64,000 nt of DNA from Sphingobacteriales bacterium JAD_PAG50586_3 (GCA_023213195.1 CP096135.1:3096842-3160841), one strand, 5' to 3'. Counted from the stretch's first letter, positions 48,313 through 58,340 are shown. A program made the numbers and translations. The notes: a model not told the origin generated them from the sequence alone.

Positions 48313-48320
48313 CAAAGGTA
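48313..48320 (-). promoter_or_regulatory. -7 box (TACCTTTG) of the CDF gene
   Basis: Exact TAnnTTTG, 16 bases before the GTG start; supports that start. Confidence 0.55.
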
Positions 48321-48346
48321 CTTTATTTTGCGGGTTTGCCTAAAAG

Positions 48347-48380
48347 CAAAGGGCTAACCTATATGGTTAGCCCTGCAAAA
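48347..48380 (-). terminator. Terminator of the collagen-like gene
   Basis: GGGCTAACC and GGTTAGCCC arms around TATAT, with a T-rich tail on the minus strand. Confidence 0.75.
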
Positions 48381-48401
48381 AACAAGCCAGTAATAGGGGT
48401 A

Positions 48402-49529
48402 TTACTGTATATATCCTACTAACCTAACGGTATAACCACCATTAAAACCGGGGGCTTCTATTATATAATCGAAACTACCGGTTGCCGATACAGGGAAAAT
48501 ACCTTGTCCGCCCCATGCAGAATTATCACCATCGCCGGCATTCCTTGCCCTTAGTAGTATAAAAGATGGCTGGCCGTTGGCCGACCTAATACGAATATGC
48601 GAATCAACATCGCCACCATCAGGACCCGATTGTGCAACCTCTGCCTCTAAAATAACAAAACGTGTACCCGCAGGTACAGAGCCCGATGCGTTGTAGGTTG
48701 TCCAACCGGTAGAGCCTGAGCCGTTAACAATATCAACAGGGGTAAACATATCCATGCTTAATGATGCACCGGTTGGGCCTTGCGGGCCTGTTGCACCATT
48801 AGCACCAGATGGGCCTGTTGGGCCTTGTGGGCCTGCTGCACCTGTAACACCATTTAAACCACCCGGGCCTGTTGGGCCTTGGTTACCTTGTGGGCCTTGC
48901 GCACCGGCTGCACCCGGAGCACCCGCAGGGCCTTGAGCACCTTGCTGGCCTTGTGGGCCTGTTGGACCTACTGCACCACCCGGGCCTATTAAACCTTGTT
49001 GCCCTTGTTGACCTGTTGGGCCTGATGGACCGGCAGGGCCTTGCGGACCTGTAGCCCCATTTTGGCCTGCCTGCCCGGCTGAGCCTGTTGGACCTGTTGG
49101 GCCGGTGGCACCACCACCACCGCCGCCATTACCTGCATACATAGCATACGGTACGCTCCAAAACTTCATGGTGCCCATATCTATGTAGCCTGTGCCGGGG
49201 TTGGCTTCTACTTTAAGAAACGGGGTTATTGTGCCCCAAGGTATAGCTGTAAAGTTGGGTAACGTTCCGCCCGATTGGGTTCCCTGCCCTATTACAATAG
49301 AAAAAAGGCCAAACTGGTTGGTGGTAACATTGGTATGGGCTTCTTGGTATAGCACCACGTTGTTTACCAAATCGTTAATAATACTAAACCTTATTGATAA
49401 GGTAGAGTTAGAAAGTATGTTGCCTGAATTATCCCTAGCTACCGCCTGGTATTGTATGCCCTGTGGGGGCGTTTGGGCTGCTACTGCAAACCCTGCTAAA
49501 ACTGCAATTAATAGTAAAGTCTTCTTCAT
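48402..49529 (-). CDS. Secreted collagen-like (Gly-X-Y) protein
   Basis: 375 residues from MKKTLLLIAVLAGFAVAAQ (signal peptide). Residues 20-135 are an N-terminal globular domain common in Bacteroidota exported proteins (PPQGIQYQAVARDNSGN at the start). Residues 140-257 (bases 48759-49112) are about 39 uninterrupted Gly-X-Y triplets, rich in GPT, GPQ and GAx, which should form a collagen triple helix. The final 115 residues are a separate beta-rich domain, possibly a trimerisation head. A homotrimeric, surface-exposed fibre is likely. No T9SS sorting domain is seen, so how it reaches the surface is not clear. Confidence 0.85.
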   Translation of the reverse strand: MKKTLLLIAVLAGFAVAAQTPPQGIQYQAVARDNSGNILSNSTLSIRFSIINDLVNNVVLYQEAHTNVTTNQFGLFSIVIGQGTQSGGTLPNFTAIPWGTITPFLKVEANPGTGYIDMGTMKFWSVPYAMYAGNGGGGGGATGPTGPTGSAGQAGQNGATGPQGPAGPSGPTGQQGQQGLIGPGGAVGPTGPQGQQGAQGPAGAPGAAGAQGPQGNQGPTGPGGLNGVTGAAGPQGPTGPSGANGATGPQGPTGASLSMDMFTPVDIVNGSGSTGWTTYNASGSVPAGTRFVILEAEVAQSGPDGGDVDSHIRIRSANGQPSFILLRARNAGDGDNSAWGGQGIFPVSATGSFDYIIEAPGFNGGYTVRLVGYIQ

Positions 49530-49621
49530 AGTACACATTGTTTGGTTTATTCAAACATAAGAAAAAACAATTGGCAAACCTATTATCAAATAATTATTAA
49601 AATGGGCAGCAAAGCATTTCA

Positions 49622-49629
49622 TACTTTTG
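49622..49629 (+). promoter_or_regulatory. -7 box (TACTTTTG) of nadD
   Basis: Exact TAnnTTTG, 4 bases before the ATG at 49634. Confidence 0.6.
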
Positions 49630-49633
49630 TAAA

Positions 49634-50208
49634 ATGAAAGTAGGTTTGTTTTTCGGCTCTTTTAACCCCATACACACCGGGCATTTGGTTATTGCTGAAT
49701 ACCTTGCCGAAAATAGCGACCTTGACCAGGTATGGCTGATAGTATCGCCCCACAACCCATTAAAAAATAAAAGCACCCTGTTGGGCAATACCCACAGGCT
49801 GGCCATGGCTAAACTGGCGGTTGAGGAGAGTAAAAAGCTAAAGGTATCAGACATTGAGTTTAAAATGCCTGTACCTTCTTATACTATTAATACAGTAGTG
49901 CGCCTTATTGAAAAATACCCTAAGCATACCTTTGCATTAATATTAGGTGCTGATAACCTGAAACATTTAACAAGTGGAAAAACTACGAGCAATTGCTTGA
50001 ATTGTGCGAGTTGTATGTATACCCGCGCCCCGGCTATACAGGAGGCAACCTTAAAGACCACCCACGTGTTAAATGGGTTGACGCGCCGCAAATGGAAATA
50101 TCGGCCACGTATATACGCGAAGCGGTAAAGACGGGCAAAAGTGTACGTTTTATGCTACCCGAAGCCGTTTATAAGTATATTTCGGAAATGAACTTTTACA
50201 GAAAATAA
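49634..50208 (+). CDS. nadD: Nicotinate-nucleotide adenylyltransferase (frameshifted)
   Basis: One T is lost at 49966-49968; repaired, the protein has 191 residues and reads DNLKHFNKWKNYEQLLELCE across the break. The nucleotidyltransferase signature GSFNPIHTGHLVIAEYL (residues 7-23, with HxGH) and the C-terminal ISATYIREAVKTGKSVR (ISxTxxR) are both present. It adenylates nicotinate mononucleotide in NAD synthesis and is normally essential, so the frameshift is probably an error. It lies 37 bases before the PorZ-like gene. Confidence 0.92.
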
Positions 50209-50245
50209 AATCATATTTACTGCGTTTAGCAGGCATACTATACAA

Positions 50246-52566
50246 ATGAAGAAGCTATTTTTATTACCGGTCGTACTGTTTATTGCTCTTTGCGCTAATG
50301 CCCAACAGGTTGGGGTTGGCCAATGGAGAGACCATTTGCCTTATAACAAAGGCCTTTCTGTTGCCGCTGCAAACAACCGCGTTTATGTAGTTGCAGAAAC
50401 CGGGGTTTTTTATTACGATTTGGCAGACAACTCAGTAACCCGTTTATCTAAAGTATCGGGCCTGTCTGATATTGGCGCTAATGTGGTACGCTACCACAAT
50501 GGCCTTAAAACGGTTGTTATTGGCTACAACAATGGCAATATGGATTTGATTATTGATGGCAAAACCATTGAAAACTATTCAGACATTAAGCGCAGCACCA
50601 CCGTTTTGGGCAAAAAAACCATAAACAACATAATGTTTATTGGCGATAAGGCGTATATAGCTACCAACTTTGGTATATGCATATTTAACCTGACTAATAA
50701 AGAGTTTGAAGAAACCTACATTATAGGCCCCAACGGCTCTAACATAAACGTAAACCAAACTACTACAGATGGTACGTTTATTTATGCAGCTACCGATATT
50801 GGCTTGTTTAAAGCCAACCTTAACAATGCTTTTTTAAACGACTTTAATAACTGGACGTTAGATACCGGCCTGCCCAACGGTACTGATAAACGTATTAATG
50901 CCGTTTTATACGTACACAATAAGTTATATGCAAATTACTCTAACCTAAACCTTAGTACCGATACCTGTTTTGTGTTTAACGGCACCAATTGGGTAGACCG
51001 TTCTCCCGATTTTCATTACCGCACCTATACTTTAACAGCGCACAACGACAGGCTAATAGTAACATGCTTTTTGGGAGCGTATGTATACAACGCCAGTGGC
51101 ACACTTACAACCCAATGCACAGTACTTAACGACCCCACCTTAAACCCCAACGAGGCTACTTTTGACGACTTGGGCAACTTTTGGCTGGCCGATAAAAACC
51201 ACGGGGCCTATGTTAGCGGGGGTAACATTAGTGAGCAGCGCGTTACGCCTACCGGGCCGCAGCAAAAAACCACCCTTAATATGGTATACAACAAAGGCAA
51301 CCTTTGGGCCGTGCCGGGTGGTAATAGTAACTACACCAACTCTTTCAACTTTGGGCAGGTTTCTAAATACGATGGAAGCCAATGGATGAACCGCACCAAA
51401 GATACCGATACTGTTCTCTTTAACTCTTGGGATTATATGAATGTGGCAGTAGACCCTAACGACCCTAACCATGCCTATTTTACATCGTGGGGCAAGGGAT
51501 TGGTAGAGTTAAAAGACAATGTGTTTACCCGCTACATGGCTGCAAATAGCAATGGCACTATTTTACCATGGCCGGTTGACCCAACACGTACTTTTACAGC
51601 AGGCGTTGCTTTTGAAGACGATGGACGTTTATGGTTTACCAATGCTTTTAACCAAAGTGGCATTATTCAGCGCGCTACAAACGGCACTTTTACAGCCTTC
51701 GATTTTGGCACCATACTTAGCAACAACAAGGTTACCGGCCCTATAACTATAGACAGCTATGGGCAAAAATGGGTTGTACTAGCCAAAGGCAGCGGCATAC
51801 TTGTTTTTAAAGACAGCAACGGGACTATACCTTTAAACAGGCGCAAAGTACTTTCTACCTCTGCCGGCAACGGCGCATTGTCTGATGCCGATGTGCGGGT
51901 AGTAGTTGAAGATTTAGAAAACCAAATGTGGGTAGGTACTGCCAAAGGTGTTTGCGTTTTCTACTCGCCCGAGGCGGTGTTTAGCGGCAGCAATTTTGAT
52001 GCGCAAAAGCCCGGTATTGTAGAGGGTGGTTTCTTTTATCCATTATTAGAAAACGAAAAAATTACCTGCATGGTAGTAGATGGTGCTAACCGTAAATGGA
52101 TAGGTACTGAAAAAGGGGAGTATTCCTTGTTTCGGCTGATGGTAGCCAACAGATATATAACTTTAATATTGATAACAGTCCGCTACTGTCTAATACAATA
52201 TTTAGTATTGCCATAAACTCTGAAACCGGCGAGGTCTTTATTGCTACCGACCAAGGCTTGGTATCGTACCGTGGCGATGCTACCGAAGGTGCCGATGTGT
52301 ATGGTAAGGTTTACGCTTTTCCTAATCCGGTAAGGCCAAACTATACCGGCGATATTGCTATAAGAGGTTTAGTGCGCGATGCTGATGTTAAGATTACTGA
52401 TATAGCCGGGCGTGTGGTTTACCAAACCAAAGCCAATGGGGGAACTGCCGTTTGGAATGGCAACAACTTTAACGGCGAGCGTGCTAAAACAGGAGTATAC
52501 TTAGTATTTAGCACTAACGATGATGGTACCCAAACCAACGTTACCAAAATAATGCTGGTTAACTAG
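50246..52566 (+). CDS. porZ: PorZ-like two-propeller protein with T9SS C-terminal domain (frameshifted)
   Basis: One G is lost from 52115-52118; restored, it continues VFLVSADGSQQIYNFNIDNS and runs to 52566, 773 residues. Signal peptide near CANAQQ. The opening GQWRDHLPYNKGLSVAAANN is a hallmark of PorZ, followed by two beta-propellers with two-component-regulator-propeller type blades (NRVYVVAETGVFYYD; GNLWAVPGGNS; QMWVGTAKGVCVF). The final 85 residues (VYAFPNPVRPNYTGDI, then VKITDIAGRVVYQTKANGG) are a type A sorting domain. PorZ delivers the anionic LPS to the PorU sortase, so it supports the same T9SS that PorV serves. Identity is fairly firm but not certain from sequence alone. Confidence 0.8.
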
Positions 52567-52583
52567 TACCGGTTAGCCCAAAA

Positions 52584-52619
52584 TGAAAAATGCCCCGACT
52601 GTAAGTCAGGGCATTTTTT
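52584..52619. terminator. Bidirectional terminator between porZ and hsp20
   Basis: AAAATGCCC and GGGCATTTTT arms with an internal GACT/AGTC pairing, T-run on one side and A-run on the other. Confidence 0.8.
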
Positions 52620-52645
52620 CTGTTCACAAACTGTATGATAAGGTC

Positions 52646-53083
52646 TTAATTTAAGCTTATTTCGCGCACTGTATTTTTGCTTTCGGCCGCTTTCTTAGGT
52701 AATACAACGGTAATTATTCCGTTTTCGTATTTGCCTTCAATCTTTTCGCCTTCTATAATATCAGGTAATGTAAAAGAGCGGTTAAATGAAGCGGTGTAAA
52801 ACTCGCGGCGCTTAAAGTTTTCTTTTGTTTCAGTAGCTTCAGCTTTTACTTCGCCACTAACAGTTAAGGTATCGCCATCAACCTTTACTTTAATGTCTTC
52901 TTTTGTAAAGCCCGGGGCAGCAAAGTGTAACGTAAAGTTAGCATCGGTTTCGGCAATGTTTACTGCGGGTACAGAACGACCGTAAGCACGGTTAGCAGGT
53001 ACAAACTCATTGCTCCATACATCGTTTAAAAACGAACTCATAAAGTCGGCTGGAGCATTCTTTTTAAATTTTACTAGTGTCAT
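52646..53083 (-). CDS. Hsp20/alpha-crystallin small heat-shock protein
   Basis: 145 residues. Alpha-crystallin domain from residue 36 (VNIAETDANFTLHFAAPGFT) to the signature KYENGIITVVLPKK near 122 (the usual form is G-V-L); the short C-terminal tail carries an I-x-L-like ending (REISLN). It is an ATP-independent holdase that keeps unfolded proteins soluble; it assembles into oligomers. The gene is a single unit on the minus strand. The 175-base space to lpxB is AT-rich and holds the promoters of both. Confidence 0.93.
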   Translation of the reverse strand: MTLVKFKKNAPADFMSSFLNDVWSNEFVPANRAYGRSVPAVNIAETDANFTLHFAAPGFTKEDIKVKVDGDTLTVSGEVKAEATETKENFKRREFYTASFNRSFTLPDIIEGEKIEGKYENGIITVVLPKKAAESKNTVREISLN

Positions 53084-53258
53084 GGTATTTAAATTTTTTA
53101 AGTTTTAAATTTTATACAATGGCTATTTCAAATTCAATACCAAGCAATAAAATGCGCCTTTCTGTCGTTTACTTATCAATAAACACGACTTTTTGTCTGT
53201 TTATACATTTAAAACATGAACAAATAACCTATCTACAGGTTCATTAACTTTAATAATT

Positions 53259-54346
53259 ATGAAGTACTATGTTGTAGCCGGGGAGGCATCGGGCGATTTG
53301 CACGCGGCAAACCTGATAAAGAGGTTAAAAGAAGGCGATACCACAGCGCAATTCCGCGCCTGGGGCGGCGATTTAATGCAGCAACAAGGGGCAGAAATTG
53401 TAAAGCACTACCGCGAACTTGCTTTTATGGGCTTTATAGAAGTTACCATGAATCTGCGCACCATTCTTAACAACATTAGCTTTTGCAAACAAGATATACT
53501 GGCTTATAAACCCGATGCCATAATACTGGTAGACTATCCCGGTTTTAACCTGCGTATAGCGGCTTGGGCTAAGCAACAAGGCATAAAGGTTATCTATTAC
53601 ATATCGCCCCAAATATGGGCCTGAAACAATCGCGCGTGCACCAAATAAAGCGCGATGTTGACTTAATGTTGGTTATACTTCCGTTTGAAGAAGAGTTTTA
53701 CCAACGCTTTAATTACAAGGTGCATTTTGTTGGTCACCCATTGCTTGATGCTATTGCTGAACGCCCCTTGCCCAACCGGCCCGAAAAGCCTTATATAGCG
53801 CTATTACCCGGCAGTCGCAAACAGGAAATTGAAAAAATGCTGCCCATTATGCTAAGCACCATGCCCTACTTTCCGCAATTTGATTTTGTGGTAGCTGGCG
53901 CTCCGGGCCAAACAGAAGCATTTTACACTCCCCTATTAAAAAACACCGGCGCGCGGTTGGTTAGCGGCAAAACATACGATGTTATTACCAATGCCACAGC
54001 CGCCATGGTAACATCGGGCACAGCTACACTAGAAACAGCTTTGCTGGGTACGCCACAGGTGGTTTGCTACAAAGGCAGTTGGGTATCATACCAGGTAGCA
54101 AAGCAACTTATAAAAGTAAAGTACATAGCGCTTGTAAACCTTATACTGGATAGGCCTGCGGTAAAAGAGCTAATACAAAATGAACTTACCACCCACAACC
54201 TGCAAAAAGAGCTGGACGCTATAATATTAAACGAAGAAAACCGCGACCGTATGCTGGGCGATTATGATAAGTTAAAAGAAAAACTGGGTGGCATAGGCGC
54301 ATCAGCCCGCGCGGCTGGTATTATTATTGATTATCTAACTAAGTAA
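53259..54346 (+). CDS. lpxB: Lipid-A-disaccharide synthase (frameshifted)
   Basis: One G is missing near 53623; restored, IWAWKQSRVHQIKRDVD joins the halves into 362 residues. VVAGEASGDLHAANLIKRL near residue 5 and FVGHPLLDAI near 156 with ALLPGSRKQEIEKMLP near 180 are typical of LpxB (GT19). It joins UDP-diacylglucosamine and lipid X to make the lipid A disaccharide at the inner membrane. Normally essential in lipid A makers, so the break is an error. The stop overlaps the next gene start (TAATG). Confidence 0.93.
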
Positions 54347-55499
54347 TGATTCGCATTATATTTATAATCTGCACCCTATTGCCCACTATTGTACATGGGC
54401 AAATTACCAGTGCCAACCCGCAACTGGCTATTGGCCTGCTGGGCGATAAAACCATTAAAACCCTTGATATAGGCACTTTTAGCGGGCGTTACTTTTTATT
54501 GAATGATAAAAATGACACACTAAAGCTTTTAACAGTTGGAGACAAAATAACGTTTACGGTAAAAGACTGGAAGGTATCTTTTAAAAGTGGCGACGATGAT
54601 GGCACAGCAAGCTACTACACGCTACAAGCCGTTGATACTACGGCAGCATTTAGCATAGAAACACCAACAGTAAAACTCACCCCTGTATACGATGGAAGCC
54701 TGAGGCTTGCTGCCAATGCAGGCAAACTAAAGCTGGTAAATTATGTACCCATAGAGCAATATGTAGATGATGTGCTACATGCCGAAGTGGGCAAAAACCA
54801 CACGCTTGAACTGTATAAGGTACAAGCCACTATATCGCGCTCTTATGCCTTAACTAACATTAATAAACACAAGTCTGAGTTTTTTAACTTATGCGATAAG
54901 GTGCATTGCCAGGTTTACAACGGCCATGGCAAACCCAACAATGCTATAGATAGTGCCGTTGCTATTACCCGCGGAGAGGTTATTGTATATAACAACAAGG
55001 TTATAGATGCCGCTTTCCACGCCAACTGCGGGGGCAAACCGTAAACAGCGAAGATGTGTGGAACCACGCTGTGCCCTACCTACGTTCTGTTACCGATTCG
55101 TTTTGCCTGCGCAGCCCGGGGGCTTATTGGGAAAAATGCATTAAAGCCGATGAGTGGACTAAATATTTTATGGGTGTTGCCGATATAAAACCGGGCAAAG
55201 ACACGCTTATCTTCCAATTCGACCAACCATCGCGCACCTTATATTTTATATCAAAAAACAAGAAAATACCTTTGCGCCAAATGCGTACCGATTTAAAGTT
55301 ACGCTCTACTTTTTTCTCTGTTACCAAATCAGGCAACGATATTATTTTATGCGGAAAAGGCTATGGCCATGGCGTTGGCCTGTGCTATGAAGGAGCATCT
55401 GTAATGGCACGCAAAGGGTACGATTATAAACAAATTATAGCTTTTTATTTTAAAGGCATTAACATTGTACCTTTGTCTACTCTTGTAACACCTAAGTAG
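54346..55499 (+). CDS. SpoIID/LytB domain protein (frameshifted)
   Basis: One G is missing from the run at 55030-55034; restored, it reads ANCGGQTVNSEDVWNHAVPY and gives 384 residues. Signal peptide (RIIFIICTLLPTIVHGQ). The SpoIID/LytB domain (residues 135-330) has EQYVDDVLHAEVGKNHTLEL, KVQATISRSYALTNI and AFHANCGG. In sporulators SpoIID is a peptidoglycan lytic transglycosylase; Gram-negative members act on the cell wall with roles not well known. The C-terminal GYGHGVGLCYEGASVMARKG fits. It is translated with lpxB by TAATG overlap and is followed two bases later by the Kir channel. Confidence 0.85.
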
Positions 55500-55501
55500 T
55501 T

Positions 55502-56472
55502 ATGCAATTTCCTAACCTGCGCAACCGGAGCGACTCTAAAGAATATGGCTTTGGAACCCGTATTATTGATGGTAACGAGCGGTATATAAACCGCGACGGA
55601 ACATTTAATGTTGTTAAACGCGGTTTGCCCTTTTTTAAACACGCCAGCATATACCACGACCTTATAACCCTTAAAGGCTCGCACTTTATAGTATTAATCC
55701 TGGTGTTTTACACCCTTATGAATTTTGCTTATGCCGGTATATACTATGCAATTGGTGTTGAGCATTTGGGCGGCGTTGGGCCAGAAAGTAGCATAGGACC
55801 ATATTGGGAAGCATTCTTTTTTCGTGCCAAACATTTACAACTGTAGGCTATGGGCGGGTTAACCCTACAGGCTTTGCAACTAATATTGTGGCGGCAGTAG
55901 AGTCGCTGTCGGGGCTTATGGCATTTGCTATTGCAACAGGCTTGCTATACGGTCGTTTTTCCAGTGCTAAAGCCGATTTGGTTTTTAGCGACAATGCCGT
56001 TATAGCCCCTTACAAGAATATAAACGCGCTTATGTTTAGGGTTGCCCACTCTAAAAAGCACGTACTTAATAATGTTGATGCGCAGGTAATCCTGTCTATG
56101 AATGTTGATGAAGGCCAAGGCAGTATACGCCGCTTTTTTCCTTTAAAACTAGAACTTAGCACAATTAATTTCTTATCACTAACGTGGACAATTGTACACC
56201 CTATTGATGAAAACAGTCCGCTGTATGGAGTAGATGAAAATGCACTAGCAGCCGGCAATGCCGAAATAATGCTACTGCTTAAAGGGTTTGATGATACTTT
56301 TTCTCAAGATGTACACAAACGCTCTTCTTACAAATACCACGAAATTGTTTGGGGTGCTAAATATGTAAGCCTTCTTAACGATGTGCAGAATGGGGTAACC
56401 ATTTTAGATTTAAGCCGCATTGGCGAATACAATAAGGTAGAGCTTAATGCAATTGCTTTGCAGGTAAAATAA
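55502..56472 (+). CDS. Inward-rectifier (KirBac-like) potassium channel (frameshifted)
   Basis: One T is missing from the run at 55817-55822; restored, the pore reads FFFSCQTFTTVGYGRVNPTG and totals 323 residues. An N-terminal soluble part precedes the first membrane helix (HFIVLILVFYTLMNFAYAGI near 62), the selectivity filter TVGYG near residue 110, and the second helix near 125-145. The C-terminal 170 residues are the immunoglobulin-like cytoplasmic domain (VLNNVDAQVILSMNVDEG). KirBac channels are gated by anionic lipids or pH. It lies two bases after the SpoIID-like gene, with lpxB before it, an unusual companion set. Confidence 0.9.
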
Positions 56473-56520
56473 ATGGCTGGTAGGTTTAGTATGTAGTTAG
56501 TGGAAAAGCCCTGTGTTTTT

Positions 56521-57183
56521 TTAATCCATATCTATATAACCCATTTTAATAGCATACGCCATTATTTCAGAGTCTTTTTTTACCTGTAGCTTATTGTGCA
56601 GGCTTGCCTTGTACTTTTTTATACTCTCTACCGACATGTTTAACTCTTCGGCCATGCGGTTTATTGTTTTATGTTGAGAGATAAGGCGCATAACCAGCAC
56701 CTCTTTTTCGCTAAACCGTTTACCATCGCGTAGAATTAATTTTCTGCCGTTTTTTTGCAAAATACCCTCTACTTTTTCTTTGGTAAATACATTATTAAAA
56801 TGGTAGCCCGTTAAAATTAAATCTTCCAACGCCTTAACAAAATCAACATGTAAAGATTCTTTTGAAAGATAAGAATTGCCTCCCGCTTCAATAAAATCAT
56901 TCATATACGGGTTATCATTTATTTCAGATAAGCCCACTACTATAAGCGATGGGTAATCCCTTTTAATAACGCGTGTAGCGTCTACGCCATCTATTACGGG
57001 CATTAGCATATCTGTCAATACCACATCAGGGCGCTGAGATTTTAATTTTTCAATTAGCTCTTCTCCATTCTCTGCTTCAAAAAGCAATTTAATGTTGGCC
57101 TCTATCTTCTTTAGTTCTCGCTTAAACCCAACGCGGTATATGTAATTATCGTCTGCTAATGCAATGCTTATCGGTTCGTTCAT
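56521..57183 (-). CDS. NarL/FixJ-type response regulator (orphan)
   Basis: 220 residues. Receiver domain: acidic pocket ADDNYIYRVGF near residue 10, phosphorylated Asp in DVVLTDMLMPVIDGVDATR near 57, Ser in VVGLSEINDN near 83 and Lys in SYLSKES near 106. LuxR-type helix-turn-helix in residues 155-215, with KTINRMAEELNMSVESIKKYKASLHNKLQVK. No histidine kinase gene is within the window. Its promoter region holds at least six copies of a TTACACTTTTAG motif (57211-57456), which may be its own binding sites. Upstream gene is the Kir channel, convergent. Confidence 0.88.
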   Translation of the reverse strand: MNEPISIALADDNYIYRVGFKRELKKIEANIKLLFEAENGEELIEKLKSQRPDVVLTDMLMPVIDGVDATRVIKRDYPSLIVVGLSEINDNPYMNDFIEAGGNSYLSKESLHVDFVKALEDLILTGYHFNNVFTKEKVEGILQKNGRKLILRDGKRFSEKEVLVMRLISQHKTINRMAEELNMSVESIKKYKASLHNKLQVKKDSEIMAYAIKMGYIDMD

Positions 57184-57715
57184 GCCCTGTATAAATCGTG
57201 TCCTAATTTATTACACTTACACAACTAAATAAAACATTAAAACCACTTTTTTATTGTAAGTTTTTAATACTCAACTTTTAACTAAAAGTGTAATTATTTT
57301 AATGTTTTTGTGTTTTAATTACACTTTAGTGTAATAATTTTACACAAACGCACAATTTATTACACTTTTAGGTATGCGGGAAACAAGCTTAACTATACTA
57401 TTACCTAAAAGTGTAAAATAATACAAAAAATAAGCAAAAAAATATATTTTAGTGTATTGCACAGCAGGTTTATTTACATCACTTTTGTCCCACTGCTTTT
57501 CCAACTATTCGGAAAATTAAGCCTTTCCGAGCCAACTGCATATATTAATTTATATGCAGTTTTTTTTGCATCGGGGTTACTATTGGTATTATGTGCATTT
57601 TATTTAATGCTGTTATTTCTGCACATAGTAATAATTCAACAATAAGGCTTAATCTTGGTTATAATAAGTGTTATTTTAGCACTCACAAATTACCAACCAT
57701 TAAAACATAACAACC
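57184..57715. promoter_or_regulatory. AT-rich region with repeated TTACACTTTTAG sites between response regulator and SOD
   Basis: 532 bases without a supported gene. Sites: TTACACTTAC at 57211; CTAAAAGTGTAATT at 57282-57295; the inverted pair ATTACACT-TT-AGTGTAAT at 57318-57335; TTACACTTTTAGGTA at 57360-57374; its exact complement at 57402-57416; and TTTAGTGTA near 57448. A small frame at 57457 begins with TTG and is not convincing. Confidence 0.7.
57360..57416. repeat. 15-base inverted repeat with 27-base spacer
   Basis: TTACACTTTTAGGTA (57360-57374) and TACCTAAAAGTGTAA (57402-57416) are exact complements. It may act as a paired operator or as an RNA hairpin. Confidence 0.7.
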
Positions 57716-58321
57716 ATGGCATTTGAATTACCAGCATTACCTTACGAGTACACCGCGCTAGAGCCACACATTGACGCGCGCACAATGGAAATACACCATA
57801 GCAAACACCACCAGGCATACGTAACCAACCTTAACAATGCTGTAAATGGCACAGAGTGGGAAGGTAAAAGCCTTGAAGAACTTTTAAAGAACATATCTAA
57901 ACTATCGCCTGCGGTACGTAACAATGGCGGCGGCCACTGGAACCATAGTTTCTTTTGGAACATTATGGGCCCTAACGGCGGCGGAGCCCCAACAGGCGAT
58001 GTTGCTGCGGCTATTAACACCGCATTTGGCAGCTACGATAAGTTTAAAGAAGAGTTTACCAAAGCCGCTACTACCCGTTTTGGTTCGGGCTGGGCATGGC
58101 TTTTGGTACACGATGGTAAATTAGTAGTTACCTCTAGCCCTAACCAAGACAACCCTTTAATGGATATTGCCGATGTAAAAGGCACCCCAATTTTAGGCCT
58201 TGATGTGTGGGAACACGCATACTACTTAAACTACCAAAACCGCCGCCCCGATTATATTACAGCGTTTTACAACGTTATAAACTGGGATGCCGTTAACAAA
58301 CTGTACGCCAGCGCCAAATAA
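57716..58321 (+). CDS. sodA: Superoxide dismutase, Fe/Mn family, Mn-type features
   Basis: 201 residues. Metal ligands: His in [12 protein letters not shown] near residue 27, His in [13 protein letters not shown] near 76, and the [19 protein letters not shown] block near 163 (Asp and His). NQDNPLM near 142 carries the Gln typical of Mn enzymes; Fe forms have the Gln in the 70s instead. It disproportionates superoxide in the cytoplasm. It has its own terminator. The upstream 500 bases carry repeated TTACACTTTTAG sites, so it may be under control of the neighbouring response regulator. The metal is an inference from one residue position. Confidence 0.93.
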   Translation: MAFELPALPYEYTALEPHIDARTMEIHHSKHHQAYVTNLNNAVNGTEWEGKSLEELLKNISKLSPAVRNNGGGHWNHSFFWNIMGPNGGGAPTGDVAAAINTAFGSYDKFKEEFTKAATTRFGSGWAWLLVHDGKLVVTSSPNQDNPLMDIADVKGTPILGLDVWEHAYYLNYQNRRPDYITAFYNVINWDAVNKLYASAK

Positions 58322-58340
58322 TAATTTGGTACACTATTTG

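Noticed and set aside
48754..49054. Small plus-strand frames opposite the collagen-like gene
   Set aside because: Pro/Gly-rich shadows of the Gly-X-Y codons on the other strand.
57457..57645. A 62-residue hydrophobic frame starting with TTG
   Set aside because: No ATG/GTG start and no promoter; it lies in an AT-rich region where hydrophobic frames appear easily. It may be real but cannot be supported.
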